Positions 28,295 through 37,839 of a DNA stretch of 64,000 bases are shown in pieces. Source of the stretch: Alteraquisediminimonas sediminicola (GTDB lineage: Bacteria > Pseudomonadota > Alphaproteobacteria > Sphingomonadales > Sphingomonadaceae). A program made the position numbers and the translations under genes. The stretch lies in NCBI RefSeq assembly GCF_019740335.1, contig NZ_JAHXZS010000006.1, positions 1 to 64,000 on the forward strand. The letters are read 5' to 3'. The notes under the pieces are model-generated. The model searched no databases. It was not told where the DNA came from and was given only the letters and a program-made list of their open reading frames with translations. Within the stretch, counting starts at the first letter, position 1; each line of letters opens with the position of its first letter.

Positions 28295-30046
28295 TCAGCG
28301 GGCAGTGAAGGTCAAAAGCTGTGCGGCGTAAGGCTCCAGCACGGACGGGGACAGATTTGCCGTCGTGACAGCGGGGCTGGCCATGAGTACGCTTGCGACC
28401 TTCGGCGGCGTGCCGGACCATCCGGACACGGCCACGCGCTGCGGGGCATCGCTCATGTTCAATAACACCAGCACGCCATTGCCGCGCTTGTCCTTGCGCG
28501 CATAAGCGAGCACCTTAGGATTGCCTGATTCAAGCGAGACATATTCCCCATCCCGCAGCGCCGCATTGGATTTTCGCAGGTCCAGCAGTCTGGCGTACCA
28601 ATTGTACATGGAGCCCGGATCGCGCAGCTGCGCCTCGACATTCGTCGTCGCCGTAGCCTTGGCTACCGGCAACCAAGAGGCGCTCGTGCTGAAACCCGCA
28701 TCCGCCGCGCCCGACCATTGCATCGGCGAACGCTCGGGGTCGCGCTTGTCTGCCACTTTGCGGATCATGCTGAGCGGGAAGTGCTGGAGTTCACCAGGCG
28801 TCAGGTCGGCCATGCCGATTTCTTCGCCATAATACATCAGTGCCGTGCCACGCAGGGTCAGCGTCATTGCTGCGGTGATGCGCGCGATGCGATCATTGTG
28901 CACGCCATCGCCAAAGCTGGTCCATTGGCGCGAATGGTCGTGGCTGCTGAAGAAAGTAACCGGGGGCAGGCCGTCGAGCTTGAAATGCATGTCGTCGATC
29001 TGCTTCTTGAACACGGCTGCATCAAGTTTCGTGAGGTTACCGTATAGGAAATTCATCGGCAGATGGATCTCGTCGGCATTCTTGCCATAGATCTTGCGCA
29101 GGCCCTCGATGCTGGCGGTCGAGGATTCGCCCAGCAGAATATTATCGCCGGCAAATCCATCGACGATCTTGCGCATGTCGCGCAGGATGCCATTCCCCGC
29201 CGGAAGTTCGGCATTATAGGGCTTGAGCCAGACCGGCGGGCCGCCCTTCACATCCGGGTCCTCGGGATAGGACTGGTCCTCGAACAGATAAGGGGTGGCA
29301 TCCAGCCGGAAACCGCTGGCGCCGCGCTTCAGCCAGAAGCGGAGCACGTCATACATGGCATTTTTGAGGTCCGGATTGGCCCAGTTCACATCCGGCTGTT
29401 CCTTCAGGAAGATGTGATAATAATATTGCTTCGTCTTCTCGTCCCATTGCCAGGTCGAGCCGCCAAAGATGCTTTCCCAATTGCTCGGCGGGCTGCCGTC
29501 GGGCTTGGCGTCGCGCCAGACATACCAGTCGCGCTTGGGATTATCGCGCGAAGCGCGTGACTCCTTGAACCATGCATGCTGGTCGGACGAATGGTTGAGC
29601 ACGAAATCCACCAAGATGCGGATGCCGCGCTTGCGCGCCTCGCGGGCCAGTTCGTCCCAATCGGCCATCGTGCCATATTCGGGCGCAACATTGGTGTAAT
29701 CGGCCACGTCATAGCCGAAATCGGCATTGGGCGAGGGGAAGAACGGGGTCAGCCAGATCGCATCGACGCCAAGACCCTTGAGGTAATCGAGCCTTTGGGT
29801 CACGCCCTTGAGATCGCCGATGCCGTCACCATTGGTGTCCTGAAAGGAACGCGGATAGATCTCGTAGATCACCGCATTCGTCCACCATGGCTGGGCACGC
29901 TTGACAGTCTTGGGGCTGGCCTTGTGCGCACGCGGGGCCTTCGCACCATCCGCATGCGCCACCGAGACGGATCCAAGGCCGAAAGCGAGTGATGCAGCAA
30001 CAAGACTGCGCAGCGTCATCCTGCTATTTACCAGTGCCTTCATCAT
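28295..30046 (-). CDS. Alpha-glucosidase (GH13, oligo-glucosidase type)
   Basis: 583 residues with a signal peptide ending near SVAHA. N-terminal WWTNAVIYEIYPRSFQDTNGDGIGDL is the hallmark of GH13 alpha-glucosidases. Catalytic regions follow: ILVDFVLNHSSDQH, GFRLDATP (nucleophile), ILLGESST (acid/base Glu) and FFSSHDHSR. It releases glucose from maltooligosaccharides in the periplasm. GGAGAG precedes the ATG pair at 30043-30046. It lies between the amylase and the halogenases in one leftward series. Confidence 0.93.
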   Translation of the reverse strand: MMKALVNSRMTLRSLVAASLAFGLGSVSVAHADGAKAPRAHKASPKTVKRAQPWWTNAVIYEIYPRSFQDTNGDGIGDLKGVTQRLDYLKGLGVDAIWLTPFFPSPNADFGYDVADYTNVAPEYGTMADWDELAREARKRGIRILVDFVLNHSSDQHAWFKESRASRDNPKRDWYVWRDAKPDGSPPSNWESIFGGSTWQWDEKTKQYYYHIFLKEQPDVNWANPDLKNAMYDVLRFWLKRGASGFRLDATPYLFEDQSYPEDPDVKGGPPVWLKPYNAELPAGNGILRDMRKIVDGFAGDNILLGESSTASIEGLRKIYGKNADEIHLPMNFLYGNLTKLDAAVFKKQIDDMHFKLDGLPPVTFFSSHDHSRQWTSFGDGVHNDRIARITAAMTLTLRGTALMYYGEEIGMADLTPGELQHFPLSMIRKVADKRDPERSPMQWSGAADAGFSTSASWLPVAKATATTNVEAQLRDPGSMYNWYARLLDLRKSNAALRDGEYVSLESGNPKVLAYARKDKRGNGVLVLLNMSDAPQRVAVSGWSGTPPKVASVLMASPAVTTANLSPSVLEPYAAQLLTFTAR

Positions 30047-30065
30047 TTCATCTCTCCAAAGTTTA

Positions 30066-31592
30066 TCATTGAATATGGAAACAAGCCGGATCGCCCATCT
30101 GCGCTATTGCTGCCGCGTGATCAGGAAAATTGAGGGCGCAGCCGTCGAGAAACTGGCGGATGCTGCGGTCCCGATAAAAGTCCACATCGTCGCGCTGCTG
30201 CGTCGCGAGCGGGGGAAAAGCGCCATATCCGGCCAGCAGGCAATGCCATGACGCGCTGCCAAAATGGCTCAGGTCACGCTGATCCTCCAGCTGCGCGGCA
30301 AGGTCGCCCCGGCGAAACCAGCAATCGAGAATCTGCAACAACGCGTCCGACAGCGCCATATTGTCGCGATTTGCGCGCCAATAGTCGCTGTCGGTGCGGG
30401 TGTTCAGCTTGTAATGCGCGACGATGTAATCACGGACTCGCTCGATCCGGCCAGAGATGGATGCGTTAAATTCGTCGCGATAACGCGCGCTGAACGCGCC
30501 CTTATCAAGGCTGTCCATGAACAGTTCGACGGTGTTCAGCACCAGATGCAGCGCGGTCGCCTCAAGAGGTTCGATAAAGCCTTGCGCAAGGCCGACCGCG
30601 ACGCAGTTGCGATCCCAATGGCGCGCCAACTGGCCAGTTTCGAATTTCAGGTGCCGCGCTTCGATCGGGTCGTCACCCAGTCCGAGTGCCGTGCGCAGCT
30701 CGATTTCAGCCGCATCGGCCGAAATGAAATCCGAACTGAAGACATAGCCATTACCGATGCGACTGGTCAGCGGGATCGACCAAAACCAGCCATTCGAAAG
30801 GGCGGTGGAGGTCGTTTCCGGCTTGAGAATATCGGTCGGCAGCGGCGGCGTCGGGATCACGACCGCGGCATCGTTAAACAGATTTTCCTTGAAGCTGCGG
30901 AACGGCACGCCCAGCGCCTGCCGCATCAATAACCCCGCGAAACCGCTGCAATCGATGAAAATGTCACCTTCGATCCGCGCCCCCGATGCCAACACCAACG
31001 CCGCCACCTCGCCATCTTCGCGCTGCACCGTCTTGACGATCCGTTGGGCGATGTGATCGACGCCGCGTGCCACCGCGCGATCCCGCAGAAATGCGCCAAG
31101 CAGCGCGGAATCGAAATGATAGCCATATTCCATGCGAAACGGGAAATTGTCAGGCGCGATCGGCACCTTGCCCTTGGCCGCAAGCACGCCGTTCAGCAAG
31201 AAATCGTCCGGTCGGCTATGCACATCATAACCGAGCCGCCGGTTCCTGCAATTCAGCGTGAAGGCGTCCTCGGTGTGGATGTCGACTTGGCTCAGAAAGG
31301 GATGGCTATAGTCGGCCACGCCCGAAGCCGGGCTCCATCCATGAAAGCGGATGCTGGCCTTGTACGTCGCGTTGCAGGCCGGCATCCATTCGTCATCGCC
31401 GATGCCGAGCACCTCGAAAAAACGCTTGAGCGACGGGGTGGAGCCTTCGCCGACACCGATGATACCGATGTCGGGCGCTTCGATCAGCGCAACCTCCACT
31501 TGGCCATCGTGCCAGCGGTGCGCAAGCAGGTTGGCGGTCATCCAACCCGCCGTGCCGCCCCCCGCGATGACGATGCGCAAGGGAAGCGTCAC
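30066..31592 (-). CDS. Flavin-dependent (tryptophan-type) halogenase 1
   Basis: 508 residues. GGGTAGW near the N-terminus binds FAD. The catalytic Lys (NATYKASIRF, Lys78) and the halogenase motif WFWSIP near residue 267 are present, and the C-terminal FIEPLEAT with its active-site Glu near 339. These are the residues used to form and guide hypohalous acid in PrnA-like enzymes, so activity is plausible; the natural substrate is unknown. No flavin reductase gene is adjacent. Its ATG overlaps the stop of halogenase 2. Confidence 0.9.
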   Translation of the reverse strand: MTLPLRIVIAGGGTAGWMTANLLAHRWHDGQVEVALIEAPDIGIIGVGEGSTPSLKRFFEVLGIGDDEWMPACNATYKASIRFHGWSPASGVADYSHPFLSQVDIHTEDAFTLNCRNRRLGYDVHSRPDDFLLNGVLAAKGKVPIAPDNFPFRMEYGYHFDSALLGAFLRDRAVARGVDHIAQRIVKTVQREDGEVAALVLASGARIEGDIFIDCSGFAGLLMRQALGVPFRSFKENLFNDAAVVIPTPPLPTDILKPETTSTALSNGWFWSIPLTSRIGNGYVFSSDFISADAAEIELRTALGLGDDPIEARHLKFETGQLARHWDRNCVAVGLAQGFIEPLEATALHLVLNTVELFMDSLDKGAFSARYRDEFNASISGRIERVRDYIVAHYKLNTRTDSDYWRANRDNMALSDALLQILDCWFRRGDLAAQLEDQRDLSHFGSASWHCLLAGYGAFPPLATQQRDDVDFYRDRSIRQFLDGCALNFPDHAAAIAQMGDPACFHIQ

Positions 31593-33082
31593 GACCTTCG
31601 CGCCACTTGCATGTCGATATACCGATCATGGGCAGGCAATTGTGACAGGGGCCGCGCCTTCAGTTCAGCCAATTGTGCAAGCTGGGTGCGGAGCTCGTCA
31701 TCGGACGGTCCATCGGCGATGGGATGGTAATCCTCGGGCATGATGCCCTGGCCCATCATGACCTGTACCCAGGATGGCTCCATGAAGATGTCGTACTGAT
31801 CCTGCACCAATGCGCCATTATGGCGAAACAGCGCGATCTTGCGGGCAAGCCTGTCGGGGACATCCATGTGCCGAAGGTCGCGCCAGAAGGTTGAATCCTG
31901 CCGCTGATTGGCGTGGTAATGCAGGATAATGAAATCGCGGACCAGTTCCATCTCAAGCTGCGACTGGCGGTTATATTCCGCCACCAGTTCCGACGTAATA
32001 CCGGCGTGCGGGAACAGGTGCAAAAGCCGGGTGATGGCCGACTGGATCAAATAGATGCTGGTCGATTCCAAAGGCTCCAGAAAACCGCTCGACAGGCCAA
32101 CAGCCACAACGTTGCAGTTCCACTGTTGCCGCACCCGTCCGGTGCGAAAGGGGATGATCTTGGGCGCATCAAGCGCCGGTGAATCGAGATTGCCAAGCAG
32201 AATGTCGGCCGCCTGCTCGTCGCTATAATGCTGGCTGCTATAGACCAAACCATTCCCGTTGCGATGCTGCAATGGGATACGCCATTGCCAGCCCGCGCCA
32301 TGCGCGATCGAGCGCGTGAACGGCAGCGTGCTTTCAAATCGCGCCGATGGCACGGCCATCGCGCGGTCACAGGGAAGCCAATGTCCCCAATCCTCGAATC
32401 CGGTACCGAGGTGCTGCTGGATCAGGACACCGCGCCCCCCCGAGCAATCGATGAAAAGATCGCCCGCAACGACACGGCCATCCTCTAGAACCAGCGCCAT
32501 GATATCGCCGTTGCTGGCGGCGCGTTGCACGTCTGCCACCTTGCCCTCCGTGCGCACGACGCCGAGATTTTCGGCGTAGCGGCGCAAGAACTGTCCATAA
32601 AGGCCTGAATCGAAATGATAGGCATATGGCAAATCCCAAATCGGGTCATTGCCGTTGGTCGGCGCAAATTTATTGCTTTTCGCGCAGAGGTAATTGAGGT
32701 CGAAGTCCCAATAGCTGCCCGGGATTCCCAGCTTCTGGGCGCGCGTCCAGAAATGATGAAATGAGCAGAAACCGAGGTTCCGTCCGGCAGTGCCGAACGT
32801 GTGATAATAGGATTCGCCGATCTGGCCCCAGTTTTCGAACCTGATAGCCAGCTTGATCGTGGCTTTTGTTTCGCGGAGAAAATCCGCCTCGTCGATGCCA
32901 AGCACGGCATTGACTTGCTGGATCGGGGGAATTGTGGCTTCGCCGACGCCGATGATTCCGATCTCGTCGGATTCGACCAATTCGATGGCGACCTGCCTGC
33001 CGAGCACCTTGGAGATCAGGGCAGCCGACATCCATCCTGCCGTTCCTCCGCCAAGGATCACGACCTTATGGATCGGTCTCAT
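31589..33082 (-). CDS. Flavin-dependent (tryptophan-type) halogenase 2
   Basis: 497 residues with GGGTAGW, a candidate catalytic Lys77 in ATIKLAIRFENW, WQWRIP near residue 264 and FLEPLEST near 332, so all signature positions are kept. GGAGGGG lies before the ATG at 33082. Its similarity to halogenase 1 is only partial, so the pair is an old duplication rather than a recent copy. Halogenases next to TonB receptors and GH13 enzymes recur in Caulobacter, Xanthomonas and sphingomonads; their role there is not established. Confidence 0.9.
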   Translation of the reverse strand: MRPIHKVVILGGGTAGWMSAALISKVLGRQVAIELVESDEIGIIGVGEATIPPIQQVNAVLGIDEADFLRETKATIKLAIRFENWGQIGESYYHTFGTAGRNLGFCSFHHFWTRAQKLGIPGSYWDFDLNYLCAKSNKFAPTNGNDPIWDLPYAYHFDSGLYGQFLRRYAENLGVVRTEGKVADVQRAASNGDIMALVLEDGRVVAGDLFIDCSGGRGVLIQQHLGTGFEDWGHWLPCDRAMAVPSARFESTLPFTRSIAHGAGWQWRIPLQHRNGNGLVYSSQHYSDEQAADILLGNLDSPALDAPKIIPFRTGRVRQQWNCNVVAVGLSSGFLEPLESTSIYLIQSAITRLLHLFPHAGITSELVAEYNRQSQLEMELVRDFIILHYHANQRQDSTFWRDLRHMDVPDRLARKIALFRHNGALVQDQYDIFMEPSWVQVMMGQGIMPEDYHPIADGPSDDELRTQLAQLAELKARPLSQLPAHDRYIDMQVARRS

Positions 33083-33108
33083 CGAACGCCCCTCCATCAT
33101 ATTTTATT

Positions 33109-33137
33109 GTTCCCCGCCGCCACCGACGGCGGGGAAC
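33109..33137 (-). terminator. 11-base-pair intercistronic hairpin
   Basis: A perfect 11-base stem with a 7-base loop between the TonB receptor gene end (33159) and halogenase 2 (33082). No T run follows on the leftward transcript, so it is more likely a partial terminator or mRNA-stabilising structure that raises receptor expression relative to downstream genes. Confidence 0.6.
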
Positions 33138-33158
33138 TTATTATACGTTGTTGCGGTC

Positions 33159-35996
33159 TTAAAAGAACGAATATGTCACGTTGAGCATGAAGTTGCGCCC
33201 GAACGTCTCGACCCTTGTCACCAGCCCGCTTTCGGTGTCGGTGTATTTGTCCTTCTGGTTGGTCAGGTTCTGGCCTTGGATCGAAATGCGCATCCCGCTC
33301 AGGAAGTCGATGCCGGCATCCTTGAAATCATAACCGATCTGCGCATCAACGAGAGTCTGTCCGGCACGATTGACCGGCGCGATCGAGTTGCTGCCGCCAC
33401 GATCTTCCGACTCCCATTTCGAACGCTTGTTCAAAGATGCACGCGCCGAAAAGCCACTCTTCTCGAAATATCCGGTCAGCTGGTAGACTTTCTTCGACAG
33501 ACCCGGAATATCGGAATCGTCATCAAGCTTCCCATCGGTGAACGCGGCGGACCCGAGCAGGCCGAAGCCCTCCAGTGCCGGCACGAACCGCCCGAACGGC
33601 AGGCTGGCCTGCAGTTCGACACCCTTCACGCTGCCCTTCAGACCGCCGCTGAACGTCGTGTTGACGCCTTGGAAGGTGGCCGGCGTATAGGTCGTCGTGC
33701 TGTCGCTGCTGACGGCCTGATGATAGCCCGGAATGTAGAACTGCGTGAAGTCGCGGATGGTGGTGGCAGCGACGTTCCAGTTCACCAGATCCTTGTAGAA
33801 GCCGGTAACCGAGAGGAACCCGTCGGATGCAAAGTAGAATTCATACGACAGGTCGACCTGATTTGCTTCATAAGGACGCAGGCGCGCATTGCCCGAGGTC
33901 GATACCCATGGGCCAAGCTCCGGATCGGTGTTGGTGACATTGGCCACATTGTTGCGGAACTTCACCGACGAGCCGGGATTGAGATAGTCGATACGCGGAC
34001 GGCTGATCACCTTTGACGCAGCAAGGCGCACCGTATGCCCGTTGTCGAGGTCAAAGTTGAGATTCAGGCTCGGCAAGGCCTTGCCATAGCTCGCGCCGTC
34101 GGTGATCGGCACAGCGATCGTACGCTGGCTCGAACCGATGACCGAGTTGAAGCCCGACCCTTGCTGCTTGGTGAACACACCCTGCAGACCAGCGTTACCG
34201 AACACGCGGACGCCCCCAAGCTGGGTTTCGAAATCCACCTTCACGAAGGGCTGCCAAATCTTTTCAGAGATCGCATAAGTATCGCCCAGACGATCGGGTT
34301 CGAGGCTGGCCGCATCATAGCGGGTGTAAAAGCCACTGTTGATCAGGCCAAGCGCGTCATAAGCAATGACATTGCCCAGCCCAGCCCAACCCAGATCGGC
34401 CACGCCGCGACGCGCATCTTCAGGCACCGGCCCATCCAACGGATAGGTCTGCGCGGTCAGGAAATAGCCCTGATTGACCTTCGACTTCTTATGGTCGGAA
34501 TAGCGCACACCGACATTGATGTGGCGCACGAAGCCCGTGTCAAAGTCCTTCTGGACTTCGAACCGGAGCGCGTTCAGCTTCTCGTCGAAAATGCCGGTAT
34601 TGACGAAACCGTCTTGCGCCTGGGCAAAGCCGATCGGGTCCCCGCTCACGCCGAGCACATCAGTCTGATTCAACTGGGTGATCGGCGAAAGGCTGCCGCC
34701 CCATGACTGCGGGCCAGCGAGACGCACGGTGTTAAAGTCGCTGTAGGACTGCGAGCTGTTGGAGAAGACCAACCCATTCGGGGTGTAATTATAGGTGCGC
34801 AGGTTATTCGCACCCTGTGTGGGCAGGCCGGCGCGTCCAAGACCTGCATAGCTTTCGCCGCGGGTGTCACGCTTGCGGCTGTCCGCATGCGATGCGTCGA
34901 GGACTAAGTGGAAGCTGTCCGTCGGATCATATTTCAGATTCGCGCCATAGGTTTTGAGCTTGCCGGTCTTGTCGAGCGGGTCCGTGCGTAGCACCGAGTT
35001 GAAGCCGGTCGTGCGGGCCGAAGTCACCGCATTGCCGTTTGAGGCAAGCACGGTGCTGCCATCAGCCGCGATGGGCAACGCTTCGATGAAGCCGCGCGAA
35101 ATGCCCTTGTCCGAAAAGTCGATATAGAGGCCGTCGAAAGACACGCTAAACTGATCGGACGGCTTGAATTCGAGTACGCCCGCAACGGTCGTGCGCTTGA
35201 GCACGCGTGATCGCGACGAGATGTCGATACCGGACGGCGCATATTTGCCTGCATCCGGGCCTGATGAGATTGCACCCTTGTCATAGCCCCAGACGCTGAA
35301 GAATTTGTCCTGCGTTGGCGACGAAGTGGTGGCCGCCGTCAGCGCCACGCCGATCGTATCGTCTGCGAGGCGATCGGTGAACGACAGCGCAGCGCGATAG
35401 CCGCGATCCTTGAAATCCGGGTTCTTGGACTTCTGACCGTTCTTCTCGAAGCTGCCATTGACGACCAGCGAGGGCTTGCGGCTGAGCGGACGCACAGTGC
35501 GAATGTCAACCGTGCCGCCGACACCCATGGCGCTCAGATCAGCGCTCGGCGTCTTATACACCACAGCACTGTCGATGATTTCCGACGGATAAAGATCATA
35601 TTCGACGCCACGGTTGTCGCCGATCCCGATCAGTTCGCGACCATTCAGCGTCGTGCCGACAAAATCTTCGCGGAAGCCACGCACTGAAATGCCGCTGACA
35701 CGACCGGCGCGACGCTCACCGGCAAGACCTGCCAGGCGGCCAAGTGAATCGGCAACGCTCGATTGCGGCAACTTACCAATGTCTTCAGCCGACAGCGCTT
35801 CGACCACGCTGAGGCTGTTCTGCTTGACGGCCTGCGCCCGCTCGATGCTGGCGCGAATGCCGGTGACGACAATCTCTCCCGCGTCCGGGGATGCGATCGA
35901 CTGGCTGCCATCCGTCGCATCCTGAGCCAAAACCGGAAATCCGCTCAAAAGCGCCGCTGCAGCGGTTGAACATATAAGAATATTGCGAAAGCGCAT
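33159..35996 (-). CDS. TonB-dependent receptor, maltodextrin-type
   Basis: 945 residues. The signal peptide ends at FPVLAQ, then a TonB-box-like EIVVTGIRAS stretch, the plug (KLPQSSVADSLGRLAGLAGERRAG) and a long barrel ending in NVTYSFF. The plug wording (IERAQAVKQNSLSVVEAL) matches the receptor subfamily that imports maltooligosaccharides in Caulobacter-type loci. GGGAGGGGAG precedes the ATG. It is first in the leftward series of halogenases, GH13 enzymes and MFS, and LacI-type operator candidates lie 73-99 bases upstream. Confidence 0.93.
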   Translation of the reverse strand: MRFRNILICSTAAAALLSGFPVLAQDATDGSQSIASPDAGEIVVTGIRASIERAQAVKQNSLSVVEALSAEDIGKLPQSSVADSLGRLAGLAGERRAGRVSGISVRGFREDFVGTTLNGRELIGIGDNRGVEYDLYPSEIIDSAVVYKTPSADLSAMGVGGTVDIRTVRPLSRKPSLVVNGSFEKNGQKSKNPDFKDRGYRAALSFTDRLADDTIGVALTAATTSSPTQDKFFSVWGYDKGAISSGPDAGKYAPSGIDISSRSRVLKRTTVAGVLEFKPSDQFSVSFDGLYIDFSDKGISRGFIEALPIAADGSTVLASNGNAVTSARTTGFNSVLRTDPLDKTGKLKTYGANLKYDPTDSFHLVLDASHADSRKRDTRGESYAGLGRAGLPTQGANNLRTYNYTPNGLVFSNSSQSYSDFNTVRLAGPQSWGGSLSPITQLNQTDVLGVSGDPIGFAQAQDGFVNTGIFDEKLNALRFEVQKDFDTGFVRHINVGVRYSDHKKSKVNQGYFLTAQTYPLDGPVPEDARRGVADLGWAGLGNVIAYDALGLINSGFYTRYDAASLEPDRLGDTYAISEKIWQPFVKVDFETQLGGVRVFGNAGLQGVFTKQQGSGFNSVIGSSQRTIAVPITDGASYGKALPSLNLNFDLDNGHTVRLAASKVISRPRIDYLNPGSSVKFRNNVANVTNTDPELGPWVSTSGNARLRPYEANQVDLSYEFYFASDGFLSVTGFYKDLVNWNVAATTIRDFTQFYIPGYHQAVSSDSTTTYTPATFQGVNTTFSGGLKGSVKGVELQASLPFGRFVPALEGFGLLGSAAFTDGKLDDDSDIPGLSKKVYQLTGYFEKSGFSARASLNKRSKWESEDRGGSNSIAPVNRAGQTLVDAQIGYDFKDAGIDFLSGMRISIQGQNLTNQKDKYTDTESGLVTRVETFGRNFMLNVTYSFF

Positions 35997-36068
35997 AGCT
36001 TAACTCCCCTCCCTGAAGAACAGCCCGACTCGACTTGGATGGGTCTGCAATTTTCAACTAGCACCAAC

Positions 36069-36095
36069 AACAATCGATTGCAACAATCGTTTGCG
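36069..36095 (-). promoter_or_regulatory. Tandem LacI-family operator candidates
   Basis: Two 14-base words, AACAATCGATTGCA (36069-36082) and AACAATCGTTTGCG (36082-36095), each with a central CG flanked by AA/TT in the AANCGNTT pattern bound by LacI-family proteins. Their CG centres are 13 bases apart. They lie upstream of the TonB receptor that heads the alpha-glucan locus, where a LacI-type maltose regulator is expected from related systems. No such regulator gene is in the window. The rest of 35997-36444 holds no gene. Confidence 0.6.
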
Positions 36096-36444
36096 TAAAT
36101 TGCGTGTTGCCGGAATGCGGTGGGCGCACCAGACACCGGCCGACGGTAATCCGGCAAAAACTGAAACCCTTATAATTCGTATATTTGGCGGCAACGCACG
36201 GTAACATAGCGATCTGGCGCGCACGCCGAGATTGCAGCAGCGATCGCGACAAGACGGTCCACACGGAAGGTTTCGTTTATGCCGCTATTGGGTTCATCCG
36301 CCTGTTCAGTTGCATGTTTCTCGTGCTGCCTCCGCATAGGCTAGGATCATCACGTCCATGATCTGCATGTTTGCGGCATATCCCCGCTGAAAGAATAGAG
36401 AGATTTAGCAGCAAAAATGCTATTTGGTCCGAATTCAACATGCC

Positions 36445-37092
36445 ATGATCAGTGATTCTCCCCCTATCCTCTATAGCTTCCGGCGCTGTCCTTATGCGAT
36501 GCGCGCGCGGCTTGCTTTGGCAATCAGCGGGACTCAATGCGAACTGCGAGAGATAAAGCTCTCGGACAAGCCAGAGGCCATGTTGGCGGCATCGCCCAAG
36601 GGCACAGTGCCAGTGCTCGTCCTCCCGAGCGGCCGGGTGATCGACCAGAGTATCGATATTATGCGCTGGGCGCTTGCGCAGCACGATCCGGAAAATTGGC
36701 TGGATCGGAATGATCCGGAGTTGATCAATACCAACGACAGCGCGTTCAAGCATCATCTTGACCGGTACAAATATCCTGAACGTCATGACTCTGACCCCGA
36801 TCAGCACAAGAACGCAGCCCTCATTTTCCTGCATGAACTTGACGCACGCATCGCTAGTGCAGGCCAATTATGCGGACCGAAACGGGGGTTGACGGACCTT
36901 GCGCTTGCCCCCTTCGTTCGACAGTTTTCGGCTGTGGATCATGCGTGGTTTGACGCGCAACCGCTGCCCCATCTAAAGTTGTGGCTAGAACGTCATCTCG
37001 CTTCGGACCTGTTTGCGACGATCATGGTCCGGCATGCACCTTGGACACCTGGAAATCCCCCCATCCTATTTCCGACCGCGCACTCAGTTTAA
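36445..37092 (+). CDS. Glutathione S-transferase family protein
   Basis: 215 residues with an N-terminal thioredoxin-like domain: ILYSFRRCPYAMRARLAL (CPYAMR is the usual cysteine-type active site of this subgroup), GTVPVLVLPSGRVIDQSIDIMRWAL and a C-terminal all-helical domain. The start is the ATG at 36445, directly before the fold; a TTG seven codons earlier is less likely. It is the last ordinary gene before the repeat-rich accessory region and has no operon partner. Confidence 0.87.
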   Translation: MISDSPPILYSFRRCPYAMRARLALAISGTQCELREIKLSDKPEAMLAASPKGTVPVLVLPSGRVIDQSIDIMRWALAQHDPENWLDRNDPELINTNDSAFKHHLDRYKYPERHDSDPDQHKNAALIFLHELDARIASAGQLCGPKRGLTDLALAPFVRQFSAVDHAWFDAQPLPHLKLWLERHLASDLFATIMVRHAPWTPGNPPILFPTAHSV

Positions 37093-37148
37093 GATCTTAG
37101 TGATCAACGCGCAGTTGGGATTGGGTTTGACCGACTACAAACCATCAG

Positions 37149-37395
37149 GCCGCCCAGAGACTCTGGCTGAGGCCCCATCATTTATAAATTATTTACAGTA
37201 TCTTGATAGACAATTAGCCGCCTCATAATGGCGCAATAGCCGGAAACACCGGGACAAGTTTACAAGACACAAATGCGCGCTCGAATGGATGATTATACCC
37301 GAAGTAAGCGGCTTTTGAACTTGAGCCAGTACTGGTGGCGGTCCACCATACACGCAGGACGTTACCTTTCGACTTTGAGACCTGCGCCTGCGGAT
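37149..37395 (+). repeat. tRNA-Cys-flank repeat, copy 1 (shortened)
   Basis: Most divergent copy of the repeat family. It contains the shared left-part words AGAGACTCTGGCTGA, AATTAGCCGCCTCATAATGG and CCGGAAAC, then jumps directly to right-part words such as AATGCGCGCTCGAATG and ACTGGTGG, with the middle, including any tRNA-derived piece, missing. Orientation is the same as in the other copies. Confidence 0.75.
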
Positions 37396-37839
37396 AGTCG
37401 AGAACTAAATATCAAAATGCTGGAGGTGATGATTTGATACTCAGAGGAGCATCGCCAGCCACAATCGCAAGTAGCTTTGTGCAATGTCGCAGTTGTCATA
37501 GGCCACCCCTAATGGAAGTTGCCGCACTGAGAACGGCCTGTTCATAGGCCAGATAAAGCAAATAACGACGATTAACTGGATGACCGCATGGACAGGGATA
37601 ATATCCCGGAATAGCCGCCCGACCGTGTTGGGAAATGTCAGGGTTTTCGTCTGAACGCGGCAAAAGAGATTTATCTGCAGAAAATCGCGGTGTGTGCGAA
37701 GGCCTGGCCATAGTCCGGTTTGATGCTTGCTGAGCAAGCATCCGGCCTGACACAGGTATATCCAGCGTGCTCCATCAAATCTGACTAGAGGCGACTTAAT
37801 CGACAAGCTTGCGACAAACGCACTCATCTCACGATTTAT
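37396..37839. other. Gene-free stretch after repeat 1
   Basis: A leftward open frame of 128 codons (37441-37827) exists, but its residues (many Cys, Trp and Leu without domain pattern) and lack of a ribosome site do not support a gene. It may be degraded coding sequence. Nothing else is recognisable. Confidence 0.35.

Noticed and set aside
36277-36867. Leftward frame of 196 codons opposite the glutathione S-transferase
   Set aside because: The transferase has clear thioredoxin-fold motifs; the opposite frame has none.
37441-37827. 128-codon leftward frame after repeat 1
   Set aside because: No start signal, no domain and unusual composition; noted only as gap content.
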